Below, in pieces: positions 25,500-34,574 of a stretch of DNA of 58,713 bases. The DNA is from Clostridium aciditolerans. GTDB taxonomy: Bacteria; Bacillota; Clostridia; Clostridiales; Clostridiaceae. Both the position numbers and the translations under genes were made by a program. The notes under the pieces were generated by a model. The model did not search any database. It was not told the origin of the DNA and saw nothing but the letters and a program-made list of their open reading frames with translations. The stretch is from the NCBI RefSeq assembly GCF_016316925.1, contig NZ_JAEEGB010000016.1, positions 1 through 58,713 on the forward strand. Direction: 5' to 3'. Numbering within the stretch: position 1 is the first letter of the stretch; each line of letters opens with the position of its first letter.

Positions 25500-25750
25500 C
25501 ATAATTAGATATTAAGACAATGATTGGAAGGAGTAAATATACTCTGTTACACAAAGAGAGGAAGTGCTTGGTGAAAACTTCTTGTAACATATATTGAAGC
25601 AGTCCAGGAGTCATATTACTTAAAGAGATCAGCTTATACGGGAAATAAGTATTTATTAGAATAAATCATAAATACTATGAAAGCTGAGAATTAGGGTGGT
25701 ACCACGGAATGAACTTTCGTCCCTTACGGGATGAGGGTTTTTTTTATTAA
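25500..25750 (+). ncRNA. T-box riboswitch of alaS
   Basis: The T-box sequence AGGGTGGTACCACGG stands at 25693-25707 and is followed by a terminator stem (CGTCCC/GGGATG region, 25718-25735) with a run of T. A Stem I-like arm pairs TGTTACA with TGTAACA and GAAGT with ACTTC. Uncharged tRNA-Ala should favour the antiterminator. The specifier is probably an Ala codon; GCA at 25599-25601 and GCT at 25565-25567 are both candidates and I cannot decide between them. Confidence 0.9.
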
Positions 25751-25780
25751 ATAAATTTAAATTACAAAGGAGAGATGACA

Positions 25781-28420
25781 ATGGAAAAGTTAGGCTTAAA
25801 TCAAATCAGAGAGATGTATTTAAGTTTTTTTGAAAGTAAAGGTCATTTGAGACTACCAAGTTATTCACTTATACCTAAAAATGATAAGAGCTTACTCTTA
25901 ATAAATGCAGGTATGGCACCTTTAAAGCCATATTTTACAGGTATGCAGACTCCACCAAATACTAGAATTACTACTTCTCAAAAATGTATAAGAACTGGAG
26001 ACATAGAAAATGTAGGAAAAACTTCTAGACACGGAACCTTCTTTGAGATGCTTGGCAACTTCTCATTTGGAGATTATTTTAAGGAAGAGGCTATTCAATG
26101 GGCATGGGAGTTTTCAACAGAAGTTTTAAAGCTTCCAAAGGATAAATTATATGTAACTATTTACTTAGATGATGACGAGTCTTTTGACATATGGACTAGT
26201 AAAACAGATATTGATCCTTCAAGAATATTCAGATTAGGAAAAGATGATAATTTCTGGGAGCTTGGAATAGGACCTTGTGGACCTTGTTCGGAAATTCACT
26301 TTGATAGAGGTGAAGGAAAAATAAATAGTGCAGAGGAATTTGTTAAAGCCTCAGATGAAGATAGGGTAATGGAGTTCTGGAATCTTGTATTTACACAATT
26401 TGATAAGGATGAAGCAGGAAATTATAATAGACTTGCAAACCCTAATATAGACACAGGAATGGGACTTGAGAGAATTTCTGTAATAATGCAGGGTAAAAAT
26501 AACTTATTTGAAGTTGACACTTTGACAGTAATACTTGATAAAATAAGTAAAATGGCAGATGTGGAATATGGTAAAGATGAAAAAACTGATATTTCCATGA
26601 GAGTTATAACTGACCATATTAGAAGTGTAACCTTTATGACTAGTGATGGAATTTTACCATCTAATGAAGGAAGAGGATATGTTCTTAGAAGGCTTTTAAG
26701 AAGAGCTGCAAAACACGGAAAATCCTTAGGAATAAATGAAGGATTTTTGTATAAGCTAACAGATGTAGTTATAGATAGTTCAAGTGGAAACTATCCAGAA
26801 CTTAAAGAAAAAAGAGACTATATAAAGAAGGTCATTAAATTAGAAGAAGAGAGATTTGATGAAACTATAGATAGTGGAATGCACATAGTAAATGAATATA
26901 TAGAAGATCTTCAAAACAATAGTGCATTTGTACTATCTGGAGAAAGAGCTTTTAAATTATATGACACTTATGGTTTCCCAATAGAGCTTACTCAAGAAAT
27001 ACTTGAAGAAAAAGGTATGACAGTAGATTTAGATGGTTTTGATAGAGAAATGCAAAACCAAAGAGAAAGAGCAAGAGCAGCTAGAGAAGAGACTAACTAC
27101 ATGGGTGCTAAAGACACAATATTAAACAAAATTCCTTTAGAAATAGAAACTGAATTTAATGGCTATAATACTCTAGAATTAAATTCAAAGGTAAAAGTTT
27201 TAATAAAAGGAGAGGAATTTGTAAATCAGCTTTGCGAAGGTGAAAAGGGAATTATAATCACTGAAGAAACTCCTTTTTATGCAGAAATGGGAGGTCAAGT
27301 AGGTGATAAGGGAATAATGTTTGCAGGATCCTTTAAAGCAGAAGTTTTAGACTGTAAAAAGAATGTTGCTGGAAAAGTATTGCATTTTGTTAAAGTAGTT
27401 TCAGGAAATATTAGTGTAGATGAAGAAACTACACTAAGTGTAAATGCGGAGAGAAGAAACAATATAAGAAGAAATCATACAGCTACTCATATTCTAAATG
27501 AAGCATTAAGAAAAGTCTTAGGAGAGCACGTACATCAATCAGGTTCATATGTTGATGATGAGAGACTAAGATTTGATTTTAATCACTTTGAGGCTGCAAG
27601 CGCTGAGGAACTTAAAAAGATAGAAAATCTAGTAAATGAAAATATTATGAAAGTCCTAAATGTTGAAACTCAAGTTATGACTTTAGAAGAAGCTAGAGAA
27701 AGTGGAGCAATTGCATTATTTGATGGAAAATATAAAGATGAAGTAAGAGTAGTTGTAGTGGGAAACTTTAGTAAGGAATTGTGTGGAGGAACTCACGTAG
27801 GAAACTCAGGAGAAATCGGTCTCTTTAAAATAGTATCAGAAGCTGGTGTTGCGGCTGGAATAAGAAGAATTGAAGCAGTTACAGGTCCTACAGCTCTTGC
27901 ACTTGTTGAAGAAAAAAATAATCTTTTGAAAGAAATTGCAAATAGATTAAAGTGTGGAGAAAAGGAAGTTCTGCATAGATTAGATGTACAATTTGCTGAG
28001 CTAAAAGAAAAAGAAAGAGAAATTGAAGAGTTAAAGGCTAAACTTGCAAGCGGTTCGGAAGATGAAATATTAAATAATTTTAAGGAAATAAGTGGAGTTA
28101 AGCTTCTTACTGGAACGCTTAGAGATATTGATGGCAATGCTCTTAGAGAACTTGCAGATAAAATTAGAAGCAAGGCTGGAGAGTGTGTTGTGGTTCTTGG
28201 AAGTGTAGCTGAGGGAAAAGCTCAATTTGTAGCGATGGCATCTAAAGCTGCAATTGAAAAGGGTGTTCATTGTGGGAAAATTATAAAAGAAGTTGCATCT
28301 ATCGCTGGAGGTGGCGGTGGTGGAAGACCAGATATGGCGCAGGCAGGTGGAAAGCTGCCAGAAAAGTTAGATGAAGCTATAGGAAGCTGCGCTGGAATTG
28401 TGGAAAAACTGGTTAAATAG
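25781..28420 (+). CDS. alaS: Alanyl-tRNA synthetase
   Basis: 879 residues, full length for a bacterial AlaRS. Class II catalytic core at the N-terminus (motif 2 region [19 protein letters not shown], and [13 protein letters not shown]), a tRNA recognition domain, an editing domain with the metal-binding HTATH and CGGTH motifs, then a coiled coil and the C-terminal glycine-rich C-Ala domain with [15 protein letters not shown]. It charges tRNA-Ala and clears mischarged Ser or Gly. The ATG at 25781 is chosen because the AAAGGAGAG site is 8 bases upstream; an ATG two codons earlier is too close. Expression is controlled by the T-box. Confidence 0.97.
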   Translation: MEKLGLNQIREMYLSFFESKGHLRLPSYSLIPKNDKSLLLINAGMAPLKPYFTGMQTPPNTRITTSQKCIRTGDIENVGKTSRHGTFFEMLGNFSFGDYFKEEAIQWAWEFSTEVLKLPKDKLYVTIYLDDDESFDIWTSKTDIDPSRIFRLGKDDNFWELGIGPCGPCSEIHFDRGEGKINSAEEFVKASDEDRVMEFWNLVFTQFDKDEAGNYNRLANPNIDTGMGLERISVIMQGKNNLFEVDTLTVILDKISKMADVEYGKDEKTDISMRVITDHIRSVTFMTSDGILPSNEGRGYVLRRLLRRAAKHGKSLGINEGFLYKLTDVVIDSSSGNYPELKEKRDYIKKVIKLEEERFDETIDSGMHIVNEYIEDLQNNSAFVLSGERAFKLYDTYGFPIELTQEILEEKGMTVDLDGFDREMQNQRERARAAREETNYMGAKDTILNKIPLEIETEFNGYNTLELNSKVKVLIKGEEFVNQLCEGEKGIIITEETPFYAEMGGQVGDKGIMFAGSFKAEVLDCKKNVAGKVLHFVKVVSGNISVDEETTLSVNAERRNNIRRNHTATHILNEALRKVLGEHVHQSGSYVDDERLRFDFNHFEAASAEELKKIENLVNENIMKVLNVETQVMTLEEARESGAIALFDGKYKDEVRVVVVGNFSKELCGGTHVGNSGEIGLFKIVSEAGVAAGIRRIEAVTGPTALALVEEKNNLLKEIANRLKCGEKEVLHRLDVQFAELKEKEREIEELKAKLASGSEDEILNNFKEISGVKLLTGTLRDIDGNALRELADKIRSKAGECVVVLGSVAEGKAQFVAMASKAAIEKGVHCGKIIKEVASIAGGGGGGRPDMAQAGGKLPEKLDEAIGSCAGIVEKLVK

Positions 28421-28482
28421 TATACATTTTTATAAATATGGGCTATAATATAGTTAATAGATATTGTTAGCGGGGTGAGAAA

Positions 28483-28734
28483 ATGGGAAACGATAACACT
28501 ATTCAGTTTGATATTCCTAAAAATAAAAAAGATTTGACTAAGGAGATATTAACTGAAATTTACGATTCACTAATTAAAAAAGGTTATAATCCCGTGAATC
28601 AACTTGTAGGATACTTAATATCTGGTGATCCAACCTATATAACAAATTATAATGGTGCAAGATCATTAGTAAGAAAGCTTGAAAGAGACGAAATATTAGA
28701 AGAGGTTTTAAAAGCGTATTTAGGGATAAAGTAA
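28483..28734 (+). CDS. ireB: IreB family protein (UPF0297)
   Basis: 83 residues, the expected size of UPF0297. Conserved core [38 protein letters not shown], and a charged C-terminus. In Enterococcus faecalis the orthologue is a small phosphoprotein substrate of the PASTA-domain Ser/Thr kinase IreK and affects cephalosporin tolerance. Thr6 near the N-terminus could be the phosphorylation site; this is inferred by position. A GGGGTG site precedes the ATG at 28483. The ireB-ruvX-DUF1292 order after alaS is a stable Firmicute arrangement. Confidence 0.93.
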   Translation: MGNDNTIQFDIPKNKKDLTKEILTEIYDSLIKKGYNPVNQLVGYLISGDPTYITNYNGARSLVRKLERDEILEEVLKAYLGIK

Positions 28735-28753
28735 GATTTTATGATGGTCCATT

Positions 28754-28788
28754 GCTCCTCTGATTGAAAGAAGAGGGGCTTCCTTTTA
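28754..28788 (+). terminator. Hairpin after ireB
   Basis: GCTCCTCT (28754-28761) pairs with AGAGGGGC (28772-28779, one G-U), followed by TTCCTTTT. Moderate strength. Confidence 0.5.
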
Positions 28789-28883
28789 CTTTATATGCAA
28801 TTTAACGTCACTCATACAGAGGTTACAGTTTTGATGTGTAAGTGATAAGCTAGTAGTGAATTAATGAAGTTTGAGTGTCGGGT

Positions 28884-28917
28884 AAAATAAAAATGCCCTT
28901 ATGGGCATTTTTATTTT
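28884..28917. terminator. Strong stem-loop before ruvX
   Basis: Fifteen perfect pairs (28884-28898 with 28903-28917) around a TTAT loop with A-tract and T-tract ends. It works as a terminator in either direction and lies 30 bases before the ruvX start, so ruvX must be read through it or started from a promoter hidden in it. Confidence 0.75.
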
Positions 28918-28947
28918 AAATTTGAACATAATAATTAGGAGAATAAC

Positions 28948-29364
28948 ATGAGAATACTAGGATTAGATATAGGAGATAGAACTATAGGTGTTGCAGTAAG
29001 TGATCCCCTTGGACTTACAGCCCAGGGAATTACAACAATTAGGAGAAAAAGCATTGAAAAAGACCTAGAAGAGATTAAAAAAATTTGTGAGGAATATAGT
29101 GTAGAATCTATTGTAGCTGGACTTCCTAAAAATATGAATGGAACTTTAGGACCTCAGAGTGAAAAGGTAATAAGTTTTTGTGACCTAATAAAGGAAGATA
29201 TTAATTTACCGATTAATATGTGGGATGAAAGACTAACTACAGTAGCTGCTCATAGAGCTATGTTGGAGGCGGATTTATCTCGTGCAAAGCGAAAGAAAAT
29301 TGTAGATAAAATGGCAGCTATATACATACTTCAGGGATACTTAGATAGCATTGCAAAAAAATAA
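28948..29364 (+). CDS. ruvX: Holliday junction resolvase-like RuvX (YqgF)
   Basis: 138 residues, RNase H-like fold of the YqgF family. N-terminal [18 protein letters not shown] with the first catalytic Asp, [14 protein letters not shown] in the middle, and [14 protein letters not shown] followed by the K-rich D-containing loop KKIVDKMAA. Orthologues are implicated in resolving Holliday junctions and in processing the 5' end of pre-16S rRNA; the second role is better supported in vivo. The ATG at 28948 follows AGGAG. Followed by the DUF1292 gene after 92 bases. Confidence 0.93.
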   Translation: MRILGLDIGDRTIGVAVSDPLGLTAQGITTIRRKSIEKDLEEIKKICEEYSVESIVAGLPKNMNGTLGPQSEKVISFCDLIKEDINLPINMWDERLTTVAAHRAMLEADLSRAKRKKIVDKMAAIYILQGYLDSIAKK

Positions 29365-29456
29365 AATAGATATTATAATTACATATTATGTCATGGGATT
29401 ATATGGGTGAATTATTATTTGAGAATAAAATATTAAATTTTAAGAGGTGAAATTTT

Positions 29457-29729
29457 ATGGAAAATGATGTAACAAGCATAGTTCTAAATGATGAAGACGG
29501 AAATGAGATCGAATTTGAAGTAATAACAAAGATGGATATTGAGGATAAAGAGTACGTAGTAGTTGTACCAAAAGACAGTGATGAAGAGAGCACTGATGAG
29601 GCAATTGTACTTAGAATTGACAAAGATGAAGAGGGAAATGAAATATTAGTTACTGTAGAAGATGATGACGAATTTGCAATTGTTTCTGAAGCATATGAAA
29701 CATTGTTTAGTGAGGATGAACTTAATTAG
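29457..29729 (+). CDS. DUF1292 (YrzB-like) acidic protein
   Basis: 90 residues, very acidic, with beta-strand character. The motif LNDEDGNEIEFEVITKMDIEDKEYVVV is typical of DUF1292. No known catalytic residues, signal peptide or membrane span. AGAGGTG lies before the ATG at 29457. Its conserved position between ruvX and fur in many clostridia suggests a housekeeping role, but no function is established. Confidence 0.9.
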   Translation: MENDVTSIVLNDEDGNEIEFEVITKMDIEDKEYVVVVPKDSDEESTDEAIVLRIDKDEEGNEILVTVEDDDEFAIVSEAYETLFSEDELN

Positions 29730-29738
29730 GCTTTATTT

Positions 29739-29772
29739 ACTCCTCTGGCGTTAGTAAGAGGAGTTTAATTTT
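29739..29772 (+). terminator. Terminator after the DUF1292 gene
   Basis: ACTCCTCT (29739-29746) pairs with AGAGGAGT (29757-29764), followed by a T-rich stretch. Confidence 0.65.
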
Positions 29773-29845
29773 AGTATTAATTGATTTTCAATTGACAATG
29801 AAAAATTTTAGTATTAAACTAAAATTTGAAACTAATACTAAAAAT
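29767..29845. promoter_or_regulatory. Repeated TTTTAGTATTA boxes in the fur promoter region
   Basis: AATTTTAGTATTAA occurs exactly at 29767-29780 and 29804-29817, and once more inverted and degenerate near 29832-29845. The middle copy forms a perfect inverted repeat AAATTTTAGT/ACTAAAATTT (29803-29827). A TTGACA stands at 29792-29797, without a good -10. The pattern suggests binding sites for the adjacent Fur protein, by inference. Confidence 0.45.
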
Positions 29846-29869
29846 AAATTTTGAAGCGGGGTTATTATA

Positions 29870-30322
29870 ATGGCAAAGCTTTCGTCTGAAGAAATAGAAA
29901 AATTAAAAAGTAATTTAAAGGAAAAAGGATATAAGCTTACACCACAAAGAAGAGCTATAGTAGACATAATAATAAGAAATGAAGGCAGTCATTTAACAAC
30001 TGAAGAGTTATATGATCTTGTAAAAAAAGAATGCCCAGAAATAGGTCTCGCTACAGTTTACAGAACAGTACAACTATTGGAGGAATTGGGTGTAATATGT
30101 AAGTTAGACCTTAACGATGGCTGTAATAGATATGAGCTAGTACACGAAGAAGAAAATCATCAGCATCATCACCTTGTATGCACTAACTGTGGAAAAGTAA
30201 TTGAAGTAGAGGGAGACTTGCTAGAAGTTTTAGAAAATGAAATAGTTGAAAAGTATAACTTTAAAATTACTAACCACAGTGTTAAGTTTTATGGGATATG
30301 TGATGACTGCATTAAAAAATAA
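29870..30322 (+). CDS. fur: Fur-family metalloregulator
   Basis: 150 residues. N-terminal winged helix with TPQRRAIVDII and the recognition helix LATVYRTVQLLEE (60-72). Structural zinc pairs Cys104/Cys107 (CTNC) and Cys144/Cys147 (CDDC). A histidine-rich hinge (His97, 99, 100, 101) supplies regulatory metal ligands. The corresponding gene of this locus in C. acetobutylicum is described as Fur, the iron-dependent repressor of iron uptake; PerR or Zur cannot be excluded from sequence alone. The ATG at 29870 follows AAGCGGGG. It has its own upstream region with repeated TTTTAGTATTA boxes. Confidence 0.9.
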   Translation: MAKLSSEEIEKLKSNLKEKGYKLTPQRRAIVDIIIRNEGSHLTTEELYDLVKKECPEIGLATVYRTVQLLEELGVICKLDLNDGCNRYELVHEEENHQHHHLVCTNCGKVIEVEGDLLEVLENEIVEKYNFKITNHSVKFYGICDDCIKK

Positions 30323-30366
30323 ATAAAAGAATTTAAATTAATATATGAAGAAGGAGGGGAGGATTT

Positions 30367-32034
30367 TTGCGCAAAGAAAAAGATAAAGTAAAAATTATTC
30401 CATTAGGTGGATTAAATGAAATAGGAAAAAATTTAACCGCCATAGAGTATAAAAATGACATAATTGTAATAGATTGTGGGCTGAAATTTCCTGATGAAGA
30501 AATGCTTGGTATAGACGTGGTAATACCGGATATAAGCTATCTTCAAAAAAATATAGATAAGGTAAAAGGAATATTTCTAACTCATGGTCATGAAGACCAT
30601 ATAGGAGCGTTACCATACGTACTGAAAGAGATGAACGTTCCTGTATATGGCACGAAATTAACGTTAGGAATTGTTCAAACTAAATTAAAAGAACATAACT
30701 TGCTTAGCGTTGTAGATTTAAAGTGTGTAAAGCCAAGAGATATAGTAAGGCTTGAAAGTATATCAGTGGAGTTCATAAGAACAAGCCATAGCATCGCAGA
30801 TTCCGTAGCAATTGCAATTCATACCCCGGTGGGTATTGTATTACATACAGGAGATTTTAAAATAGACTATACTCCAATTGATGGGTGTGTAGCTGATCTA
30901 ACAAGATTTGCTGAACTCGGCAAAAAAGGTGTACTCGCGATGCTTGCGGATAGTACTAATGTTGAAAGACCAGGATATACCATGTCTGAAAGTATAGTAG
31001 GAGAGACTTTTGAAGATATTTTTTCTAGTGCAAGAGGAAGAATAATAGTAGCTACATTTGCTTCCCATGTTCATAGAATACAGCAAATCATTAGAGCTGC
31101 AATAAAGTATGATAGAAAAGTTGCTGTTTCCGGAAGAAGCATGGAAAATATAATGGAAGTAGGTATGGAACTTGGATACATTGATGCTGATAAAGATATA
31201 TTTATAAATGTTGATAACATAAATAAATATCCAGAAAGCAAAATTGTTATTATAACTACTGGTAGCCAAGGAGAACCTATGTCAGCGCTTTCGAGAATGG
31301 CGGCTTCAGAACACAAAAAAATCAGTATTCTTCCAGGGGATATGGTAGTAATATCTGCAAATCCTATACCAGGAAATGAAAAACTTATATCAAGAGTTAT
31401 AAATCAATTATTTAAAAAGGGTGCAGAAGTTATTTATGAGTCATTGGCAGATGTACATGTTTCTGGCCATGCTTGTCAGGAAGAATTAAAACTTATGCAT
31501 ACTCTTGTAAAACCTAAGTTTTTTATACCGGTTCATGGCGAATATAGACATCTAAAGCAACATGCAGAGCTTGCGATTAAACTCGGTATGCCATCAAATA
31601 ATATTATAATTGGTGACAATGGGGAAGTTATAGAGGTAAGCAGAGATGCTATAAGAAAGAATGGAACAGTAGTATCTGGTCAGGTATTTGTTGATGGGCT
31701 TGGAGTTGGAGATGTTGGTAATATAGTATTAAGAGATAGAAAACATCTCTCACAGGATGGAATACTTACTGTAGTAGTTACCATTGAAAAGGAATCTGGT
31801 AGTGTAATTGCAGGTCCAGATATCATTTCAAGAGGATTTGTATATGTTAGAGAATCTGAAGACCTAATGGGTGAGGCTAGAGAGTTAGTTAGAGATGCCT
31901 TAAGAGAGTGTGAGGAAAAACGTATAACTGAATGGGCTAGTATAAAATCTAACATAAAAGAAGTGTTAAGAATGTTCCTATATGAAAAGACAAAGAGAAA
32001 ACCAATGATATTGCCTATAATTATGGAAATATAA
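30367..32034 (+). CDS. rnj: Ribonuclease J
   Basis: 555 residues, the normal size of RNase J1/J2. Metallo-beta-lactamase/beta-CASP nuclease that acts as endo- and 5'-3' exoribonuclease in mRNA decay and rRNA maturation. Zinc motif HGHEDH (73-78), the later metal histidine in RTSHSIADS, HTGDFKID, the beta-CASP motifs including TGSQGEP, and PVHGEYRHL; the C-terminal domain ends near GTVVSGQV... and EKTKRKPMILP. The start is TTG at 30367 behind GGAGGGGAGG. The catalytic set is complete, so it is more like active J1 than a degenerate J2. Confidence 0.95.
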   Translation: MRKEKDKVKIIPLGGLNEIGKNLTAIEYKNDIIVIDCGLKFPDEEMLGIDVVIPDISYLQKNIDKVKGIFLTHGHEDHIGALPYVLKEMNVPVYGTKLTLGIVQTKLKEHNLLSVVDLKCVKPRDIVRLESISVEFIRTSHSIADSVAIAIHTPVGIVLHTGDFKIDYTPIDGCVADLTRFAELGKKGVLAMLADSTNVERPGYTMSESIVGETFEDIFSSARGRIIVATFASHVHRIQQIIRAAIKYDRKVAVSGRSMENIMEVGMELGYIDADKDIFINVDNINKYPESKIVIITTGSQGEPMSALSRMAASEHKKISILPGDMVVISANPIPGNEKLISRVINQLFKKGAEVIYESLADVHVSGHACQEELKLMHTLVKPKFFIPVHGEYRHLKQHAELAIKLGMPSNNIIIGDNGEVIEVSRDAIRKNGTVVSGQVFVDGLGVGDVGNIVLRDRKHLSQDGILTVVVTIEKESGSVIAGPDIISRGFVYVRESEDLMGEARELVRDALRECEEKRITEWASIKSNIKEVLRMFLYEKTKRKPMILPIIMEI

Positions 32035-32041
32035 TATGTAT

Positions 32042-32081
32042 AAAATTGAGAATGAATATATATTTAATCATTCTCAATTTT
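32042..32081 (+). terminator. Stem-loop between rnj and ylbF
   Basis: Fourteen perfect pairs, AAAATTGAGAATGA (32042-32055) with TCATTCTCAATTTT (32068-32081). Confidence 0.6.
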
Positions 32082-32106
32082 CAATTATGTTAAAGGAGAA
32101 TATATT

Positions 32107-32457
32107 ATGAATATCTATGACAAAGCTCATGAATTTGCAAGAGAATTAGGTAAATGTGATGAAGTTGTAAAACTTAAAGAAGCTAGTAAGAAAATTGAAG
32201 GTGATGAGTCCAGCATAAAAATACTTGATGATTTTAGAAAACTTCAAATTGAAGCATATACTCAGCATATGCAAAATGGATCAGTATCTGAAGAGATTCA
32301 AGAAAAGCTTAGAAACATAGGTACCGTTATTTCAATGAATGCTTCAGTTAGTGAATATCTTCAAGCAGAACAAAGATTCAGCATTATGTGGGATGATGTG
32401 CTTAAGATATTAAATGATGCTATAGGAATAGATTTTACTTTTGGAATGAATAAATAA
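32107..32457 (+). CDS. ylbF: YlbF/YmcA (Ric) family protein
   Basis: 116 residues, all-helical Com_YlbF family. Motifs INIYDKAHEFARELG-like N-terminus, FRKLQIEAYTQHMQNG and VSEYLQAEQRFSIMWDDVL match the family. In Bacillus, YlbF (RicF) and YmcA (RicA) with YaaT form a complex that steers RNase Y and affects sporulation, competence and biofilms. Its place directly after RNase J fits an RNA-decay context. The ATG at 32107 follows AAAGGAG. Which of the two paralogues it equals cannot be decided from sequence alone. Confidence 0.85.
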   Translation: MNIYDKAHEFARELGKCDEVVKLKEASKKIEGDESSIKILDDFRKLQIEAYTQHMQNGSVSEEIQEKLRNIGTVISMNASVSEYLQAEQRFSIMWDDVLKILNDAIGIDFTFGMNK

Positions 32458-32470
32458 AATTCTACATAAG

Positions 32471-32499
32471 TTGACTTTTTAAGACTAAAATAATAAAAT
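32471..32499 (+). promoter_or_regulatory. Possible promoter upstream of typA
   Basis: TTGACT (32471-32476), 17 bases, TAAAAT (32494-32499). The hairpin at 32514-32543 lies just after the predicted start, so any transcript would meet a terminator-like stem at once. Confidence 0.4.
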
Positions 32500-32513
32500 A
32501 GATAGAGTGAGCA

Positions 32514-32547
32514 AAAATTGGGTACTAGAAAGTATCCAATTTTTTTG
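32514..32547 (+). terminator. Terminator or attenuator before typA
   Basis: AAAATTGGGTAC (32514-32525) pairs with GTATCCAATTTT (32532-32543, one G-U), followed by TTTT. Confidence 0.7.
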
Positions 32548-32574
32548 AGTGTTTAACGGTAAAAGAATTATCTA

Positions 32575-32694
32575 CTGTTGATTTATAAATAAAATAACAC
32601 TTTACTGTTCTGTTTGTTTAATAGAACTGAAACTTGCAAAAATTTACCGTATGATCATAACCTATTTACTCATGTTTTATTTATAAATCAACAG
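32575..32694. repeat. Perfect 20-bp inverted repeat, 80-base spacer
   Basis: CTGTTGATTTATAAATAAAA (32575-32594) and its exact reverse complement (32675-32694) enclose 80 AT-rich bases with no coding frame. It could be a small MITE-like element or a long stem in the typA leader; it ends 38 bases before the start codon. Confidence 0.65.
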
Positions 32695-32732
32695 ATATAT
32701 AAAAATTATTTATTTAATTTGGAGGAATAATA

Positions 32733-34556
32733 ATGAATTTATTTGTAAGAAACGATATAAGAAATGTGGCTATAATTGCCCACGTTGACCATGGTAAGAC
32801 TACATTAGTAGATGCTCTTTTAAGACAAAGTCACGTTTTTAGAGAAAATGAGAAAGTTGACGAAAGAGTAATGGATTCAAATGACCTTGAAAAAGAAAGA
32901 GGAATAACTATACTTTCTAAAAATACTGCAGTAATGCACAATGGAGTTAAAATAAACATAGTAGACACTCCAGGTCACGCAGACTTTGGTGGAGAGGTTG
33001 AGCGTGTACTTAAAATGGTAGATAGTGTTTTACTTGTTGTAGATGCCTATGAAGGACCTATGCCTCAGACTAAGTTTGTTTTAAAGAAAGCTTTAGAATT
33101 AAATTTAAATCCAATAGTTGTTATAAATAAAATAGACAGACCGGATGAAAGAGCAGCAGATGTACTAGACGAAGTATTTGACTTATTTGTAGAACTTGGA
33201 GCAAATGACGATCAATTAGATTTCCCAGTAGTATATTGTTCTGCAAGAGCTGGATTTGCAAAAAAAGAATTAGAAGATGAGTCAACAAACATGGATCCTC
33301 TATTTGAAGCTATTATAAAAAATGTACCAGCACCAGAAGGACATTTAGATATGCCACTTCAAATGCTAGTTACTACAATTGATTACAATGAATATGTAGG
33401 AAAAATAGGAATTGGTAAAATAGAAAGAGGAAGCATTAAAAAGAATCAGCAAGTAGCACTTATAAGAAAAGATGGAAAGATAGATAATGTTAAAGTCTCA
33501 AACTTATATGTTTACAATGGACTTAAGAAAGAAGAAACAGATGAAGCAAAACTTGGAGATATAGTAGCTGTTGCTGGTATTCCAGATATAAATATAGGAG
33601 AAACATTAGCAGATATAAATAACCCTGAAGCACTTCCTTTTGTAGAAATAGATGAGCCTACATTAAGCATGAATTTCATGGTTAATGACTCACCTTTTGC
33701 TGGTCAAGATGGAGATTATGTTACATCAAGACATCTTAGAGATAGATTGATGAAGGAATTAGAAACAAATGTATCTTTAAGAGTTGAAGAAACAGAATCT
33801 GCAGATTGCTTTAAGGTAAGCGGTAGAGGAGAACTTCATCTTTCAGTTTTAATTGAAACAATGAGAAGAGAAGGATATGAGTTCCAGGTTTCTAAACCTT
33901 CTGTTATATTTAAAGAAGAAAATGGAAAGAAGCTAGAGCCAATAGAGTACCTTACAATAGACGTGCCAGAAGAGTTTATGGGACCTGTTATGGAAAAGTT
34001 AGGACCTAGAAAGGCTGAAATGGTGAATATGACATCAGCTGTTAATGGATATACAAGACTTGAATTTAAAGTTCCAGCTAGAGGTCTTATAGGCTTTAGA
34101 AACGAATTTATGACTGATACTAAGGGAAATGGTATAATGAATCATGTTCTTCATGACTATGAAGAATATAGAGGTGAAATTCCAGAAAGAACTAGGGGAT
34201 CCCTTGTAGTATTTGAAACTGGTACATCAATTACTTATGGATTATTTAATGCACAAGAAAGAGGAACATTGTTTATACCAGCAGGTGTAGATGTTTATCA
34301 AGGAATGATAGCAGGAGAATGTTCAAGAGCGGAAGACATTGATGTTAATGTATGTAAGAAGAAACAGTTATCAAATACGAGATCTTCAGGATCAGATGAA
34401 GCTTTAAAATTAGTACCTGTAACTCAAATGTCCCTAGAGCAAAGTCTTGAGTTTATAGCATCAGATGAACTTGTGGAAGTAACTCCTAAGAATATAAGAA
34501 TGAGAAAGAAAATTTTAAATTCTGACATGAGAAGAAAGGCCATGAGAAAAAAATAA
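32733..34556 (+). CDS. typA: Translational GTPase TypA/BipA
   Basis: 607 residues, EF-G-like ribosome-binding GTPase needed for ribosome assembly at low temperature and for stress adaptation. G1 AHVDHGKTT, G2 ERGITI, G3 DTPGHADF, G4 NKIDRP, G5 SARAG; domain V and the BipA-specific C-terminal domain (GTSITYGLFNAQERG ... LVEVTPKNIRMRK) are complete. GGAGG precedes the ATG at 32733. mltG follows after 18 bases and is probably cotranscribed. The long leader with a 20-bp closing stem is unusual. Confidence 0.96.
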   Translation: MNLFVRNDIRNVAIIAHVDHGKTTLVDALLRQSHVFRENEKVDERVMDSNDLEKERGITILSKNTAVMHNGVKINIVDTPGHADFGGEVERVLKMVDSVLLVVDAYEGPMPQTKFVLKKALELNLNPIVVINKIDRPDERAADVLDEVFDLFVELGANDDQLDFPVVYCSARAGFAKKELEDESTNMDPLFEAIIKNVPAPEGHLDMPLQMLVTTIDYNEYVGKIGIGKIERGSIKKNQQVALIRKDGKIDNVKVSNLYVYNGLKKEETDEAKLGDIVAVAGIPDINIGETLADINNPEALPFVEIDEPTLSMNFMVNDSPFAGQDGDYVTSRHLRDRLMKELETNVSLRVEETESADCFKVSGRGELHLSVLIETMRREGYEFQVSKPSVIFKEENGKKLEPIEYLTIDVPEEFMGPVMEKLGPRKAEMVNMTSAVNGYTRLEFKVPARGLIGFRNEFMTDTKGNGIMNHVLHDYEEYRGEIPERTRGSLVVFETGTSITYGLFNAQERGTLFIPAGVDVYQGMIAGECSRAEDIDVNVCKKKQLSNTRSSGSDEALKLVPVTQMSLEQSLEFIASDELVEVTPKNIRMRKKILNSDMRRKAMRKK

Positions 34557-34574
34557 AAAAGGGGCTATATTACG

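Noticed and set aside
27793-28173. 126-residue open frame on the minus strand inside alaS
   Set aside because: Serine/leucine-rich shadow of the alaS coding strand without a ribosome binding site.
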